From assembly GCA_963700395.1 (NCBI GenBank), contig CAVOXI010000001.1:992001-1056000 (forward strand): a DNA stretch of 64,000 nt. Reading direction: 5' to 3'. This DNA is from Prado023 sp963700395. Its GTDB lineage: Bacteria > Actinomycetota > Actinomycetes > S36-B12 > CAIYMF01. A model generated the notes under the pieces. The model did not search any database. It had not been told where the DNA came from and was given only the letters and a program-made list of their open reading frames with translations. The position numbers and the translations under genes were made by a program. Each line of letters begins with the position of its first letter. Position 1 is the first letter of the stretch. Positions 9,208 through 17,403 of this stretch are shown piece by piece.

Positions 9208-9672
9208 ATGCCTGAGGACCAGGACGAGTTCGACGAGGCCTGGGCGCGGATCGTCGAGGACCTGACCGCGTCGGACGGGACACCGCCGTCCCCCACTCCA
9301 CCGGAGGCCGCCACCCCCGCCGGCCCCGACCAGGGCCTGGCCGCCCTCTTCGAGCCGCTGCGCCGGCGTGAGGCGTCCCCGGACTCCCACGATGCGGCCC
9401 CGGACGCCTTCGTCGACAACTGGGAGGACGAGGGCCATTTCACCCCTCCGATACCTCCCGAGCTCCCGGTGGGCACCCCGGTCAAGCGACTGGCCTGGGC
9501 AGGGGCGCTCGGCGGGCCGTCGGTGCTCGTCCTGACCGCCCTGACCGGGTGGGACGCCCCCGGGGTCGTGACCGTCGGGGCGGTCGTGGCTGCGCTGGCT
9601 GGATTCGCGACCCTCGTCTGGCACCTGCCCGACTCGCACGGCGACGGCTGGGACGACGGCGCGCGGCTGTAG
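9208..9672 (+). CDS. Conserved actinobacterial membrane protein of unknown function
   Basis: A 154-residue protein: an acidic, Pro/Ala-rich and probably disordered cytoplasmic N-terminus (1-90, containing the conserved segment EDEGHFTPPIPPELP), two hydrophobic helices (about 100-140, ending VVAALAGFATLVWHLP) and an acidic tail DSHGDGWDDGARL. The combination of a FxPPxPPxLP segment, two helices and a WDDGA tail is familiar from a conserved hypothetical family in actinobacteria; no function is known to me. Start at ATG 9208 was chosen because the upstream in-frame sequence is low quality. It is convergent with the DUF5304-like gene. Confidence 0.7.
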   Translation: MPEDQDEFDEAWARIVEDLTASDGTPPSPTPPEAATPAGPDQGLAALFEPLRRREASPDSHDAAPDAFVDNWEDEGHFTPPIPPELPVGTPVKRLAWAGALGGPSVLVLTALTGWDAPGVVTVGAVVAALAGFATLVWHLPDSHGDGWDDGARL

Positions 9673-9687
9673 GTCGACGTCGGCCGC

Positions 9688-10047
9688 TCAGCCACCCAGG
9701 TCGGGATCGATCGCCCCGGGCTCCTTGGGCTCGTCGCCGTCCCCCTCGTCGCCGCCGGCGGCTGACTCGGGGTCCTCGCCCGTGAAGGTCCGGTGCTCCG
9801 CGGCCGAGGCAAGCGCGGACCCCAGGCCGGTGAAGATGCTGCGGGCCATCTCGGTGAAGTCGACGATGACCTGCGGGTTGACCTGGTCGAGCGTGGCCGC
9901 GGCCTGGCAGATCGGGCAGGAGTCACAGACCTCCTGCGGGACCTTGGGGCGCTGCGGGTCCGGCCCCTCCGAGGGCAGCAGGAGGCCTGCGTCATCTGCC
10001 CAGGAGCGCACGGCGTCCCAGAACGAGGATCCCTCAGCGGTCGGCAT
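9688..10047 (-). CDS. DUF5304-like small cysteine-pair protein
   Basis: A 119-residue protein with a CDSCPICQAAATLDQ motif, i.e. two CxxC-like pairs that could bind a metal or be redox active, followed by a predicted helix (VIVDFTEMARSIFTGLG) and an acidic Gly/Asp/Glu-rich tail. This arrangement matches small actinobacterial proteins annotated DUF5304, found next to SRPBCC genes. Its start (10047) abuts the stop of the SRPBCC gene (10048), so the two are probably cotranscribed from the minus strand. Function unknown. Confidence 0.6.
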   Translation of the reverse strand: MPTAEGSSFWDAVRSWADDAGLLLPSEGPDPQRPKVPQEVCDSCPICQAAATLDQVNPQVIVDFTEMARSIFTGLGSALASAAEHRTFTGEDPESAAGGDEGDGDEPKEPGAIDPDLGG

Positions 10048-10479
10048 TCAGCTCTCCGCCCGGCGTTTGAGGCCCTTGAGCGCCGAGTCGACGATGATCT
10101 TCTCGCCACGTCGGCGCAGCATCCCGATGACCGGCACCGCGAGGTCGACAGCCAGGGAGTAGTCCACCTGCGTGGTTCCGTCCCCGAGGTCCGTGCAGGT
10201 GTAGGTGCCGTGCAGGTCGTGGAGCATCTCGCCCTTGATCAGGTGCCAGGAGACCTCCGTGTCGGCCCAGTCATAGGCCACGGAGTAGGTGTCCTTGACC
10301 AGTCCCAGGTTCCCGGTGAAGGTGGCCTCAGCGGGGCGACCTGCCTCATCGACGCCCGCGGCGGTGACCTTGTCGATGCCGGAGATCCACTCCCCGTAGG
10401 CCTCCACATCGGCGATGATGTCCATGATGTCGGCGGGATCAGCCGCGATCACGATGCTGGAGTGCGTCACTTCGGCCAC
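10048..10479 (-). CDS. SRPBCC (START-like) polyketide cyclase/dehydrase-family protein
   Basis: A 143-residue soluble protein with the helix-grip fold pattern of SRPBCC proteins: it opens THSSIVIAADPADIMDIIADVEAYGEW, the usual beta1-alpha1 stretch, and ends with an amphipathic helix (LKGLKRRAES). These proteins bind hydrophobic ligands in a deep cavity; this one gives no hint of the ligand. GTG at 10479 (VAEVTHSS) is preferred because the ORF extension to 10545 has no family similarity. It is directly followed by the DUF5304-like gene and diverges from the LuxR regulator. Confidence 0.75.
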   Translation of the reverse strand: MAEVTHSSIVIAADPADIMDIIADVEAYGEWISGIDKVTAAGVDEAGRPAEATFTGNLGLVKDTYSVAYDWADTEVSWHLIKGEMLHDLHGTYTCTDLGDGTTQVDYSLAVDLAVPVIGMLRRRGEKIIVDSALKGLKRRAES

Positions 10480-10559
10480 GAGCGCACACGTTAGCCGGTT
10501 TGACGTCTGAGCGCCCCACAGGCGTTGTACCGTGATCGCCGTCACGGAGTGGGAATGGG

Positions 10560-11207
10560 GTGGACGTGGTCAGCCAGGATCACCGGTCCGCCCACGGCCT
10601 GCGCGTGGTCGTCGCGGACTCCCATCACCTCGTGCGCCACGGACTGGCTGAGGTGCTGACCTCCGCCGGAGCGATCGTCACGCTCGCCGTCGACGCCGAC
10701 TCGGCCCTGCGCGAGGTGGCCGAGCAGCATGCCGAGGTCCTGGTGGTGAGCCTGGACCTGCCCGGCAGCGAGCGGGGGCATGTCGTGGCGATCGCCCGGG
10801 ACCGCTGGCCCGCCCTGGCGGTGGTGGCCCTGAGCACGGAGGCCAGTCACGAGGACATGCTCACCGCGCTCGACCTCGGCGCCTCGGCCTACCTGCCCAA
10901 GACCGCCCCGCCCGAGCGCTTCGTGACCACGGCCGTCCGCGCGCTGGCCGCCCCTCGGGCCTTCGTGGCCGACAACGTCCTCGCCCCCCGCCGGCAGGCA
11001 CTCGGCGGCCCGCGCCTGACCCCGCGTGAGTCGGAGGTGCTCGGCCTGGCGGCTGAGGGCCTCACTGTTCGCGGCATCTCCGCCCGGCTCTACGTCTCGG
11101 AGGCGACCACGCGGTCCCACCTGTCCGGGATCTACCGCAAGCTGGGGGTCACCTCGCGCAGCCAGGCAGTCCTGGCCGCCGAGCGCCTCGGGATGCTGCA
11201 GGCCTGA
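10560..11207 (+). CDS. NarL/LuxR-type response regulator
   Basis: A 215-residue two-domain regulator. Receiver (about 14-130): acidic residue VVVADSHHLVR, phosphoacceptor Asp in VVSLDLPG, Ser/Thr in VVALSTEAS and the invariant lysine in YLPKTAPP, so phosphorylation is plausible. C-terminal LuxR helix-turn-helix (about 150-215): LTPRESEVLGLAAEGLTVRG, then a recognition helix EATTRSHLSGIYRKLGV. No histidine kinase is adjacent, so its partner is unknown (orphan). GTG at 10560 is the start used. The next gene (11209) starts one base after its stop codon, so they are likely one transcript. Confidence 0.85.
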   Translation: MDVVSQDHRSAHGLRVVVADSHHLVRHGLAEVLTSAGAIVTLAVDADSALREVAEQHAEVLVVSLDLPGSERGHVVAIARDRWPALAVVALSTEASHEDMLTALDLGASAYLPKTAPPERFVTTAVRALAAPRAFVADNVLAPRRQALGGPRLTPRESEVLGLAAEGLTVRGISARLYVSEATTRSHLSGIYRKLGVTSRSQAVLAAERLGMLQA

Positions 11208-11208
11208 C

Positions 11209-12583
11209 ATGGCCGGCTCCCTCACACGGCGGTCGCGGACCGACTGGGCGATCTGGTTGGTCCTGCGCCTGACGCTGGTGGCGATCATCCTCGGGGTCAT
11301 CCCGTGGCCGGAGCAGGTCAATGACCTGGCCATCTATGCCGACTGGGCGGCAGAGTCGCTGCAGTTCGGCAGGTTCCCGACCGACCAGATGTGGCAGTAC
11401 CCGCCCCTGGCCGGCCCGGTGTTCGTCCTGGGTGCGTGGCTGCCCGGGGAGCGACTGGGATTCGTGACCCTGTTCCTGGCCTTCGATGCCGCCATCATGG
11501 CCATGCTGACCCGGCAGGCCCGGCGGACGGGGCTCGCGGGAGGGACCCGGCTGTGGGCGCTGCTGCCCCTCATCGTCGGCCCACTGCTGCTCGCGCGCTT
11601 CGACGTGGTCCCGACGGCGTTCGCGGTGGGGGCTGTGCTGATCGCGGCCCGCCCGCTGGCCAGCGGGGCGCTGGCGGGCACCGGGGCGTGGCTCAAGGTC
11701 TGGCCGATCCTGGTCGTTGCCGCCCTGCGCCGCCGGGACCTCCCTCGCGGAGTCGCTGGTGCACTGGTGGCAAGCATGGTCATCGTCGTGGTGCTTGCGG
11801 TCACGACGGTCGAACCGATGTCCTTCCTCAGCGGGCAGCGCGACCGCGGGCTGCAGATCGAGTCGCTGGCTGCATGGCCGTTCCTCGTCGCCCGGCTGCT
11901 GGGCGCCCCGGTCGAGGTGGTGTACCGGTACGGGGCTCACGAGATCGACGCCGCAGGCGTGGACGCGGTTGCGCGCAGCCTCGTGGTCGTCACCCTGGTC
12001 CTCCTCGGCGTGGTCGCCGTCCAACGACTGCGCGGGGCCCTGGATTCGACCTCCGGCGCTGACGTGGCGCTGGCCACCGTCCTGTTCACGGTGGCCACGA
12101 GTCGGGTCTTCTCCGGGCAGTACTTCATCTGGCTGCTGGCCCTGGCCGCCGTGACCCTCGGCGATCCGACCAGCCGGATGCGGCGGACCACGGTGCTGCT
12201 GATCGCTGCCGGGCCTGGCGACGGAACTGGTCTACCCCTGGCTCTACACAGCGCTCCTGGAGGGACGCGTCGTGGCCGTGGCGGTCCAGACCGTGCGCGT
12301 GGGGCTCACGGTCGCCGCCACCGCGTGCGCCCTGGACGTCGTGCTGCGCCCCGATCCACCCGCGACTCAGGGCGTTGGGTCGGGCCGTGGCCCGGCCCCG
12401 GGATCGACCCCCGGGTCGGCGTCCGCCGCGTCGGCGTCCGGGCCGTGGCGTCCGGGTCCCCGCCGTCCAGCATCACGCGCAACCGGTCGGCCGAGTGCTC
12501 CCACCCCCACGACGACTCGACCCACTGACGCCCCGCAGCCCCCATCCGGGCGGCCAGCTCCGGATCGGTCAGCAGCTGGCTGA
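11209..12583 (+). CDS. GT87/DUF2029-like polytopic mannosyltransferase, +1 frameshift
   Basis: A membrane glycosyltransferase of the GT-C type: about ten hydrophobic helices, and an early luminal loop with the acidic pair DLAIYADWA, where GT87 enzymes place the catalytic aspartates, followed by YPPLAGPVF. Relatives use polyprenyl-phosphate-mannose to extend lipomannan-type glycolipids; that role is inferred. The reading frame shifts at about 12214: ...VLLIAAG then, after one extra C (gccgggcctgg), LATELVYPWLYTALLEGR continues the last helices. After about residue 385 the downstream frame runs on as low-complexity sequence over the 3' end of the convergent pimB-like gene until a stop at 12581-12583, so the true C-terminus is uncertain. 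Confidence 0.7.
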
Positions 12584-13595
12584 CCCGGGCGACGAGTGCG
12601 TCCTGGTCCCGGCCGCCGACGACGAAGCCGGTCTCGCCCTCGCGCACGGCGTCCGGCGCCCCCCCGGAGTCACCCGACACCACGGGCAGCCCGGTTGCCG
12701 AGCCCTCGAGGTAGACGATCCCGAGCCCCTCGACGTCCCATCCCCGCTGCCTGGTCCGGCTGGGCATCGCGAACACGTCCCCAGCCGCGTAGTGAGCCGG
12801 GAGCTCCGACCACGGCACCCCGCCGGTGATGACCACGTGGGCCTCGAGGCCCTCCTGGGCCACCAGGGCGGAGAGCTCCTTGCGGTACGGCCCGCCCCCG
12901 ACGATCAGCAGGGCCACGTCCTGGCCCGTGGTCCGCCGGATGCGCGGAAGGGCTCGGATGAGGGAGTCCTGGCCCTTGCGCGGCATGAGCCGGGACACGC
13001 AGACGATGACCGGCCGATCAGCCAGCCCGTGGCGCTCCCGGATCTCCCTGCCGGCGCCCGCTCGCAGCCCGGGGTGGAAGGTCGTGGAGTCGACTCCGGG
13101 GACCAGCTGGCGCATCCGGCTGGCGGCGGCCGGGCTCAGCGCCCCGGAGATCTTGCCCCGGGTGTAGGCACCGAGGTAGGTGACGCGGTCCAGGCCCTCC
13201 CCGATCCGGCGAAGCATGTGGCGCGGCCCGGGGGTCTGCGCCCAGGCCGCCTCATGGCCATGGGTCATGCCCACGCTCGTGTGCACCCCTGCGGAGGCCA
13301 GACGTGGGGCGAGCAGTCCAAGGGGCGCCGCCGCGCCGAAGACCACACGGTCGCATCCCTCCGCGCGGGCGATCTCACGGGCGCGGCGCAGCACAGTCGG
13401 CTCGGGCACCATCAGGGAGGTGCGATGCCGGACCACGGGGAAGGGTTGCTCGGCGTCGAAGGCCGCATCACCCTTCCACTTCGGCGCGTAGACCACGACG
13501 GACCCCTCCGGCTGGCGGACGAGGACGCCGTGCACGAAGGCCTGGATCCCTCCAGCCCTCGGAGGGAAGTCGTTGGTCACGCACAGCACACGCAT
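12306..13595 (-). CDS. pimB: PimB'-like GT4 glycosyltransferase (phosphatidylinositol mannoside synthesis)
   Basis: A GT4/GT-B enzyme expected to transfer mannose from GDP-mannose to phosphatidylinositol mannoside at the cytoplasmic face. N-terminal Rossmann part: MRVLCVTNDFPPRAGGIQ (typical TNDFPPxxGGIQ). C-terminal donor domain: VIVCVSRLMPRKGQDSLIRA, LLIVGGGPYR and the EX7E-type block DVEGLGIVYLEGSATGLP with SGDSGGAPDAVREGETG. Start is ATG 13595; the extension to 13652 is not family-like. After WGWEHSADRLRVMLDGG the frame runs into low complexity. A shifted frame there gives an Asp/Ala/Pro tail with a stop near 12367, so a further indel near 12440 is possible. Confidence 0.85.
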   Translation of the reverse strand: MRVLCVTNDFPPRAGGIQAFVHGVLVRQPEGSVVVYAPKWKGDAAFDAEQPFPVVRHRTSLMVPEPTVLRRAREIARAEGCDRVVFGAAAPLGLLAPRLASAGVHTSVGMTHGHEAAWAQTPGPRHMLRRIGEGLDRVTYLGAYTRGKISGALSPAAASRMRQLVPGVDSTTFHPGLRAGAGREIRERHGLADRPVIVCVSRLMPRKGQDSLIRALPRIRRTTGQDVALLIVGGGPYRKELSALVAQEGLEAHVVITGGVPWSELPAHYAAGDVFAMPSRTRQRGWDVEGLGIVYLEGSATGLPVVSGDSGGAPDAVREGETGFVVGGRDQDALVARVSQLLTDPELAARMGAAGRQWVESSWGWEHSADRLRVMLDGGDPDATARTPTRRTPTRGSIPGPGHGPTQRPESRVDRGAARRPGRTRWRRP

Positions 13596-13635
13596 GCCCA
13601 CATCTTGGCCCATGCCCCCGCACCGAGGGCGGACC

Positions 13636-13848
13636 TCAGGCCGACGCGACACCCCGAGCGGGGTCGCGCTGACCGCCCGACCCGCCGGGCAGCATGCGAA
13701 GTGGGGGCACGAGCCCTCCCTCGGCGAGGACGGCCAATGCGCTCTGCTCCGCCGAGCCCAGGCCGCCCGGTGGCCCGAGCAGGAACGTCACCACGCAGTC
13801 GTCACACGCCAGGTCGCGCATCTGGCACCCGTCACAATCGATGATCAT
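13636..13848 (-). CDS. Small cysteine-rich conserved actinobacterial protein
   Basis: A 70-residue protein beginning MIIDCDGCQMRDLACDDCVV: four cysteines (CxxC and CxxC spaced by seven residues), consistent with a zinc knuckle or other metal site, followed by a helix (SAEQSALAVLAEGGLVPPLRML). Small proteins with this CDGCxxR...CxDCVV signature are common hypothetical proteins in actinobacteria. ATG 13848 is chosen because the cysteines begin directly after it; upstream in-frame codons to 13905 are not conserved-looking. It lies upstream of pimB on the same strand, 40 bases away. Function unknown. Confidence 0.65.
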   Translation of the reverse strand: MIIDCDGCQMRDLACDDCVVTFLLGPPGGLGSAEQSALAVLAEGGLVPPLRMLPGGSGGQRDPARGVASA

Positions 13849-13885
13849 GGACCCTCCCTCACCCCCGACTGACCTGTCCATGACG

Positions 13886-15235
13886 CTACGAGGGGGGTAT
13901 GACACGCCGTGGGCTGACCACCTTCGGAGCCGGCAGCGCCAACGAGACGACGACCAGGGCGCCGGACAGCCAGAACTGGTTGTAGAACGCCTGCTTGTTC
14001 ACGAGGTTGGCCACCAGGAGCAGCAGCGCGAGCCAGCGGAGCAGCTCGCCCAGGCTCGGCTGGCGCCGGTGGACGACGACGATCACGGTGGCCAGCGCCA
14101 TCAGGACGACCAGTCCCGTGAGCCAGAACGGGAGGGCCACCCCGAACACGTTGAGTGCCAGCAGGTAGAGGGTGTTGGCGAACAGGATCGCGTGGAACGA
14201 CACGAGCAGCGTGACGGTGTCATGCAGGAAGTCCGCAGGACCGGCGAGGAACCACGGCGCGATCAGCATCCCCGCGAGCACGCCGGTCGCCAGCGTGCGG
14301 CGCACCCCGAAGGGGCGCCAGACCAGCAGGACAGGCAGGAGCAGGGCGAGATGCTGCTTGCTGGCGCACGCGAGCGCCAGGGGGACCACGGCCCACCAGG
14401 CGCGGTCACGATCCACGAGCACCGCCCACCACACGATCCCGGCAAGCAGCAGCGGCTCGGTCCACGACTGGTCCACCTGGGTCAACGTGCCCGGGGCGAA
14501 CACGAGCAGGGCGATGACGGCCGCAGCCCTCCACCGCGGCCCGGGACCGCCGTCATCGGTCAGCGCCGCACCCCGACGCGCCCGTGACCCCGTCGCCAGC
14601 GCCCAGGCCCCCACCGCCGCCACCAGGGTCCAGACCATCAGCGCCCACCGGACATCGCCTGCCAGCCATCGCCCGGGGGCGAGCAGCACGGCCGTCCATG
14701 GCAGGTAGGTGAAGGCGTCGTTGACCCCCGGTGAGCCGACCCACGTCACCTCGTAGAAGCTCACCCCACGTGCCAGGGCGTCGCTGGCCTGCTGCAGGCT
14801 CACCCACACGTCGATCCGTGGCGAGGGGTCGTTGAGGATGGCCACAGTGCTCACGACCAACGACCCGAGGAGTGCTGTTGCCAGTGCGACCCCGGCCCGG
14901 TCCTCGCGACCCCCCCAGAGCAGCGCCGCGACCACGAGCGGCAGGACGATCAGGACCCACCTCGCCACGGTGAGACCTGTCCCCTCCAGGTAGGAGAACA
15001 GCGGGACGACCAGCGTTGCCAGGGCGCTCCCCCCGAGCATGACGGCGACTGCCGGACCCGTCAGCACGACCCGCGACCCCCGCCACTGCCACACTGCCAG
15101 CGCCGCGGCCGAGACCGTCAGGATGACCACGATGGGCACCTTGAAGCGCACGACGCTCCACTGCAGGGCAGTGAAGTAGGCAAGCCAGATGATCGCCAGC
15201 GCCAGCGCGCGGTCGCGGTCTGCGCGGGTGGGCAT
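13886..15235 (-). CDS. Polytopic membrane glycosyltransferase-like protein (GT87/DUF2029-like)
   Basis: A 449-residue membrane protein with about eleven to twelve hydrophobic helices. A luminal loop carries VSFYEVTWVGSPGVNDAFTY followed by LPWTAVLLAPGRWL, comparable to the DxxVY...YxP loop of GT87 mannosyltransferases, and further on a KQHLALLLP segment typical of the class. It is probably a lipid-linked sugar transferase of the cell envelope; sugar and acceptor unknown. Start ATG 15235 overlaps the stop of the upstream zinc-ribbon gene as ATGA, so the two are translationally coupled. It is the second such membrane protein flanking the pimB-like gene. Confidence 0.7.
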   Translation of the reverse strand: MPTRADRDRALALAIIWLAYFTALQWSVVRFKVPIVVILTVSAAALAVWQWRGSRVVLTGPAVAVMLGGSALATLVVPLFSYLEGTGLTVARWVLIVLPLVVAALLWGGREDRAGVALATALLGSLVVSTVAILNDPSPRIDVWVSLQQASDALARGVSFYEVTWVGSPGVNDAFTYLPWTAVLLAPGRWLAGDVRWALMVWTLVAAVGAWALATGSRARRGAALTDDGGPGPRWRAAAVIALLVFAPGTLTQVDQSWTEPLLLAGIVWWAVLVDRDRAWWAVVPLALACASKQHLALLLPVLLVWRPFGVRRTLATGVLAGMLIAPWFLAGPADFLHDTVTLLVSFHAILFANTLYLLALNVFGVALPFWLTGLVVLMALATVIVVVHRRQPSLGELLRWLALLLLVANLVNKQAFYNQFWLSGALVVVSLALPAPKVVSPRRVIPPS

Positions 15236-15471
15236 CAGCTGTCGGGCCGGGCCACGACCTCGATCGCCGCACCGCTGCCACACCAGCGGCAGCTCACCGA
15301 CTCCAATGTGTCGCTGAGGACGTCGACGGACTCCACGGTCGGCACGCCCGCGAGGTCGACGTGCCAGAACTCACGCGTGCGCGCCTGGCGCACGACGTCG
15401 AAACGGGTCAGGTTCCCGCATTGGGCGCAACGCCAGCGACTTGCGTCGTCGGGCACGGACAGCTCGGACAT
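15235..15471 (-). CDS. Small zinc-ribbon protein, conserved in actinobacteria
   Basis: A 78-residue protein with two CxxC knuckles: RCAQCGNLTRFDVVR near the N-terminus and VSCRWCGSGAAIEVV near the C-terminus, separated by REFWHVDLAGVPTVE. The pattern is that of a single zinc ribbon. The CGNLTRFDV...FWHVDLAG...CRWCG layout is a recurring actinobacterial hypothetical family. Start is ATG 15471 (MSELSVPD); the longer ORF upstream is antisense to the exonuclease gene. Its stop overlaps the start of the following membrane glycosyltransferase-like gene. Role unknown. Confidence 0.65.
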   Translation of the reverse strand: MSELSVPDDASRWRCAQCGNLTRFDVVRQARTREFWHVDLAGVPTVESVDVLSDTLESVSCRWCGSGAAIEVVARPDS

Positions 15472-15589
15472 GCGATCGGCTCCTGGGTCTGCCCGACGGC
15501 CAGGTCGCGTCGGGGTGATGACGGGAAAGCCTACCCGGCCCGGCGTGGGACCCACGTCGATGTCGGACCCCGCCCCTACCGTGAGGCCC

Positions 15590-17311
15590 ATGAGCGCGGC
15601 CACCCAGTTGACCTTCGACGACCTGGGTCCTGCGCTGAACCAGGTGACCTTCGTCGTGGTCGACCTCGAGACCGACGGTGGCAGCCCGGTGGGCGCCGGG
15701 ATCACCGAGATCGGCGCCGTCAAGGTCCGCGGCGGCGAGGTCGTCGGGCAGTTCCAGACGCTGGTCCACCTCGGCCGGCCACTGGCCCCGTTCATCCGCG
15801 CCCTGACGGGCATCACCGACGACATGCTGCTCGGGGCTCCCCCGTTGTCCGCCGCACTGCCGGCCTTCCTGGAGTTCGCCCGCGGTGCTGTCCTCGTGGC
15901 TCACAACGCGCCCTACGACGTGAGCTTCCTCAAGGGCGCCTGCGTGCGCCTGGACACCCCCTGGCCCGACCCACCCGTGCTCGACACGGCCCGGCTGGCA
16001 CGCCACGTCCTGACCCGCGACGAGGTCCCCAACTGCAAGCTGGGCACCCTCGCCCGGCACTTCCGCACCGAGGTGACCCCCAACCACCGCGCCCTGGCGG
16101 ATGCCCAGGCGACCGTGGACGTCCTGCACGGGCTCATGGAGCGGGTCGGCAACCTCGGGGTGCACACGCTCACCGAGCTGCAGGGGTACAGCAGCCGGGT
16201 CCCCGATGCCCGCCGGCGCAAGCGCGGCCTGGCCGACGGCCTGCCCGACGGCCCCGGCGTCTACGTCTTCGAGGACTCGAAGGGAGTGGCGCTGTATGTG
16301 GGCACCTCCCGGTCCATCCGCAGGCGGGTGCTGAGCTACTTCACCGCCGCCGAGCAGCGCCGCCGGATGACCGAGATGGTCGGCCTCGCGTCGAAGGTGG
16401 TGGCCGTGCCCTGCGCGACCCCGCTCGAGGCGCAGGTGCGCGAGCTGCGCACGATCGCCGCCCGTGCCCCGCGGTACAACCGCCGGTCGACCCGACCGCA
16501 GAACGCGGTCTGGCTCAAGCTCACCGTCGAGAGGTTCCCCCGGGTCAGCGTGGTCAGCAAGGTCCGTGACGACGTCGCACGCGGCGCGCGCTACATCGGG
16601 CCGTTCACGAGCCGGCGCACGGCCGAGGCGGCCGCTGAGGCCCTGGCTGAGGCGCTGCCGCTGCGCACGTGCTCCCAGGCGCTCTCGAGCCGGCCCAAGG
16701 CGTCAGCCTGTGTCCTGGCCGACCTGGGCCGCTGTCCGGCACCCTGTGTCGGGGCGGTGACCCCCGTGGAGTACGCGGCGCTCGTGGAACGTGCGCGCGT
16801 CGCGCTGGGCACGGACCCCACCGAGGTCGTCGACGGGCTCACCGCCCGCATGGACGTGCTGGCCGGCCAGGAGCGCTACGAGGAGGCCGGTGCCTGGCGC
16901 GATCGCCTGAGCGCCCTGCTGCGTGGCGTCGACTCGGCGACCACCAGCGACGTACTTGGCCAGACGCACCAGATCGTCGCCGCCCGGCCGACCGATGACC
17001 GGGGCTGGGAGGTCCATGTCATCCGATACGGCAGGCTTGCCGCCGCCGGGCTCATCCCCGCAGGCATCGATCCCGTGGGCCCGCTGGCCGCGCTCCTCGC
17101 CGCAGCAGAGGAGGTGGCGACCCCTGTACGCCCCACCACGGCCGCGCTGCCCGAGGAGAGCCAGATCCTGGCCCGCTGGCTCTTCTCCCCCGGTGTGCGC
17201 CTGGTCAACCACGACGGACCGCCCCTGGCCCTGCCCGTGCGAGGAGCGGCATCGCGCCGCGACGCGTTCGAGGTGGACGTGCGTGACCCCGTCCTCGGGC
17301 TGGTCCGCTAG
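15590..17311 (+). CDS. DEDD exonuclease/GIY-YIG (UvrC-like, Cho-like) nuclease fusion
   Basis: A 573-residue DNA-repair-type protein. Residues about 10-190 are a DEDDh 3'-5' exonuclease of the DnaQ type: VVVDLETDGG (Exo I, D and E), HNAPYDVSFLKG (Exo II) and HRALADAQAT (Exo III). Residues about 210-300 are a GIY-YIG endonuclease: GPGVYVFED...ALYVGTSRSIRRRV. Then a UvrC-like segment with CVLADLGRCPAPCVG cysteines and a UVR-like helix (YEEAGAWRDRLSALL). Actinobacterial databases call this family DEDD exonuclease domain-containing protein; it lacks the full UvrC C-terminal RNase H part. Start ATG 15590 is preferred to ATG 15560 by distance to the first beta strand. Followed by a strong bidirectional terminator. 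Confidence 0.88.
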   Translation: MSAATQLTFDDLGPALNQVTFVVVDLETDGGSPVGAGITEIGAVKVRGGEVVGQFQTLVHLGRPLAPFIRALTGITDDMLLGAPPLSAALPAFLEFARGAVLVAHNAPYDVSFLKGACVRLDTPWPDPPVLDTARLARHVLTRDEVPNCKLGTLARHFRTEVTPNHRALADAQATVDVLHGLMERVGNLGVHTLTELQGYSSRVPDARRRKRGLADGLPDGPGVYVFEDSKGVALYVGTSRSIRRRVLSYFTAAEQRRRMTEMVGLASKVVAVPCATPLEAQVRELRTIAARAPRYNRRSTRPQNAVWLKLTVERFPRVSVVSKVRDDVARGARYIGPFTSRRTAEAAAEALAEALPLRTCSQALSSRPKASACVLADLGRCPAPCVGAVTPVEYAALVERARVALGTDPTEVVDGLTARMDVLAGQERYEEAGAWRDRLSALLRGVDSATTSDVLGQTHQIVAARPTDDRGWEVHVIRYGRLAAAGLIPAGIDPVGPLAALLAAAEEVATPVRPTTAALPEESQILARWLFSPGVRLVNHDGPPLALPVRGAASRRDAFEVDVRDPVLGLVR

Positions 17312-17353
17312 GAGCTGGCCGGGCACCGGGGTACCGGGGCCCTCGCAGGACAT

Positions 17354-17399
17354 GACGACGCCCCCGCGGCGACCTCCGGGTCGCCGCGGGGGCGTCGTC
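17354..17399. terminator. Strong bidirectional intrinsic-type terminator hairpin
   Basis: A perfect 20-bp stem: 17354-17373 (gacgacgcccccgcggcgac) pairs with 17380-17399, with a 6-nt loop ctccgg. It lies between the exonuclease stop (17311) and the qcrB stop (17404), i.e. between convergent genes, and can act on both strands. There is no T-tract, as is common in high-GC actinobacteria. Confidence 0.9.
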
Positions 17400-17403
17400 G
17401 TGC

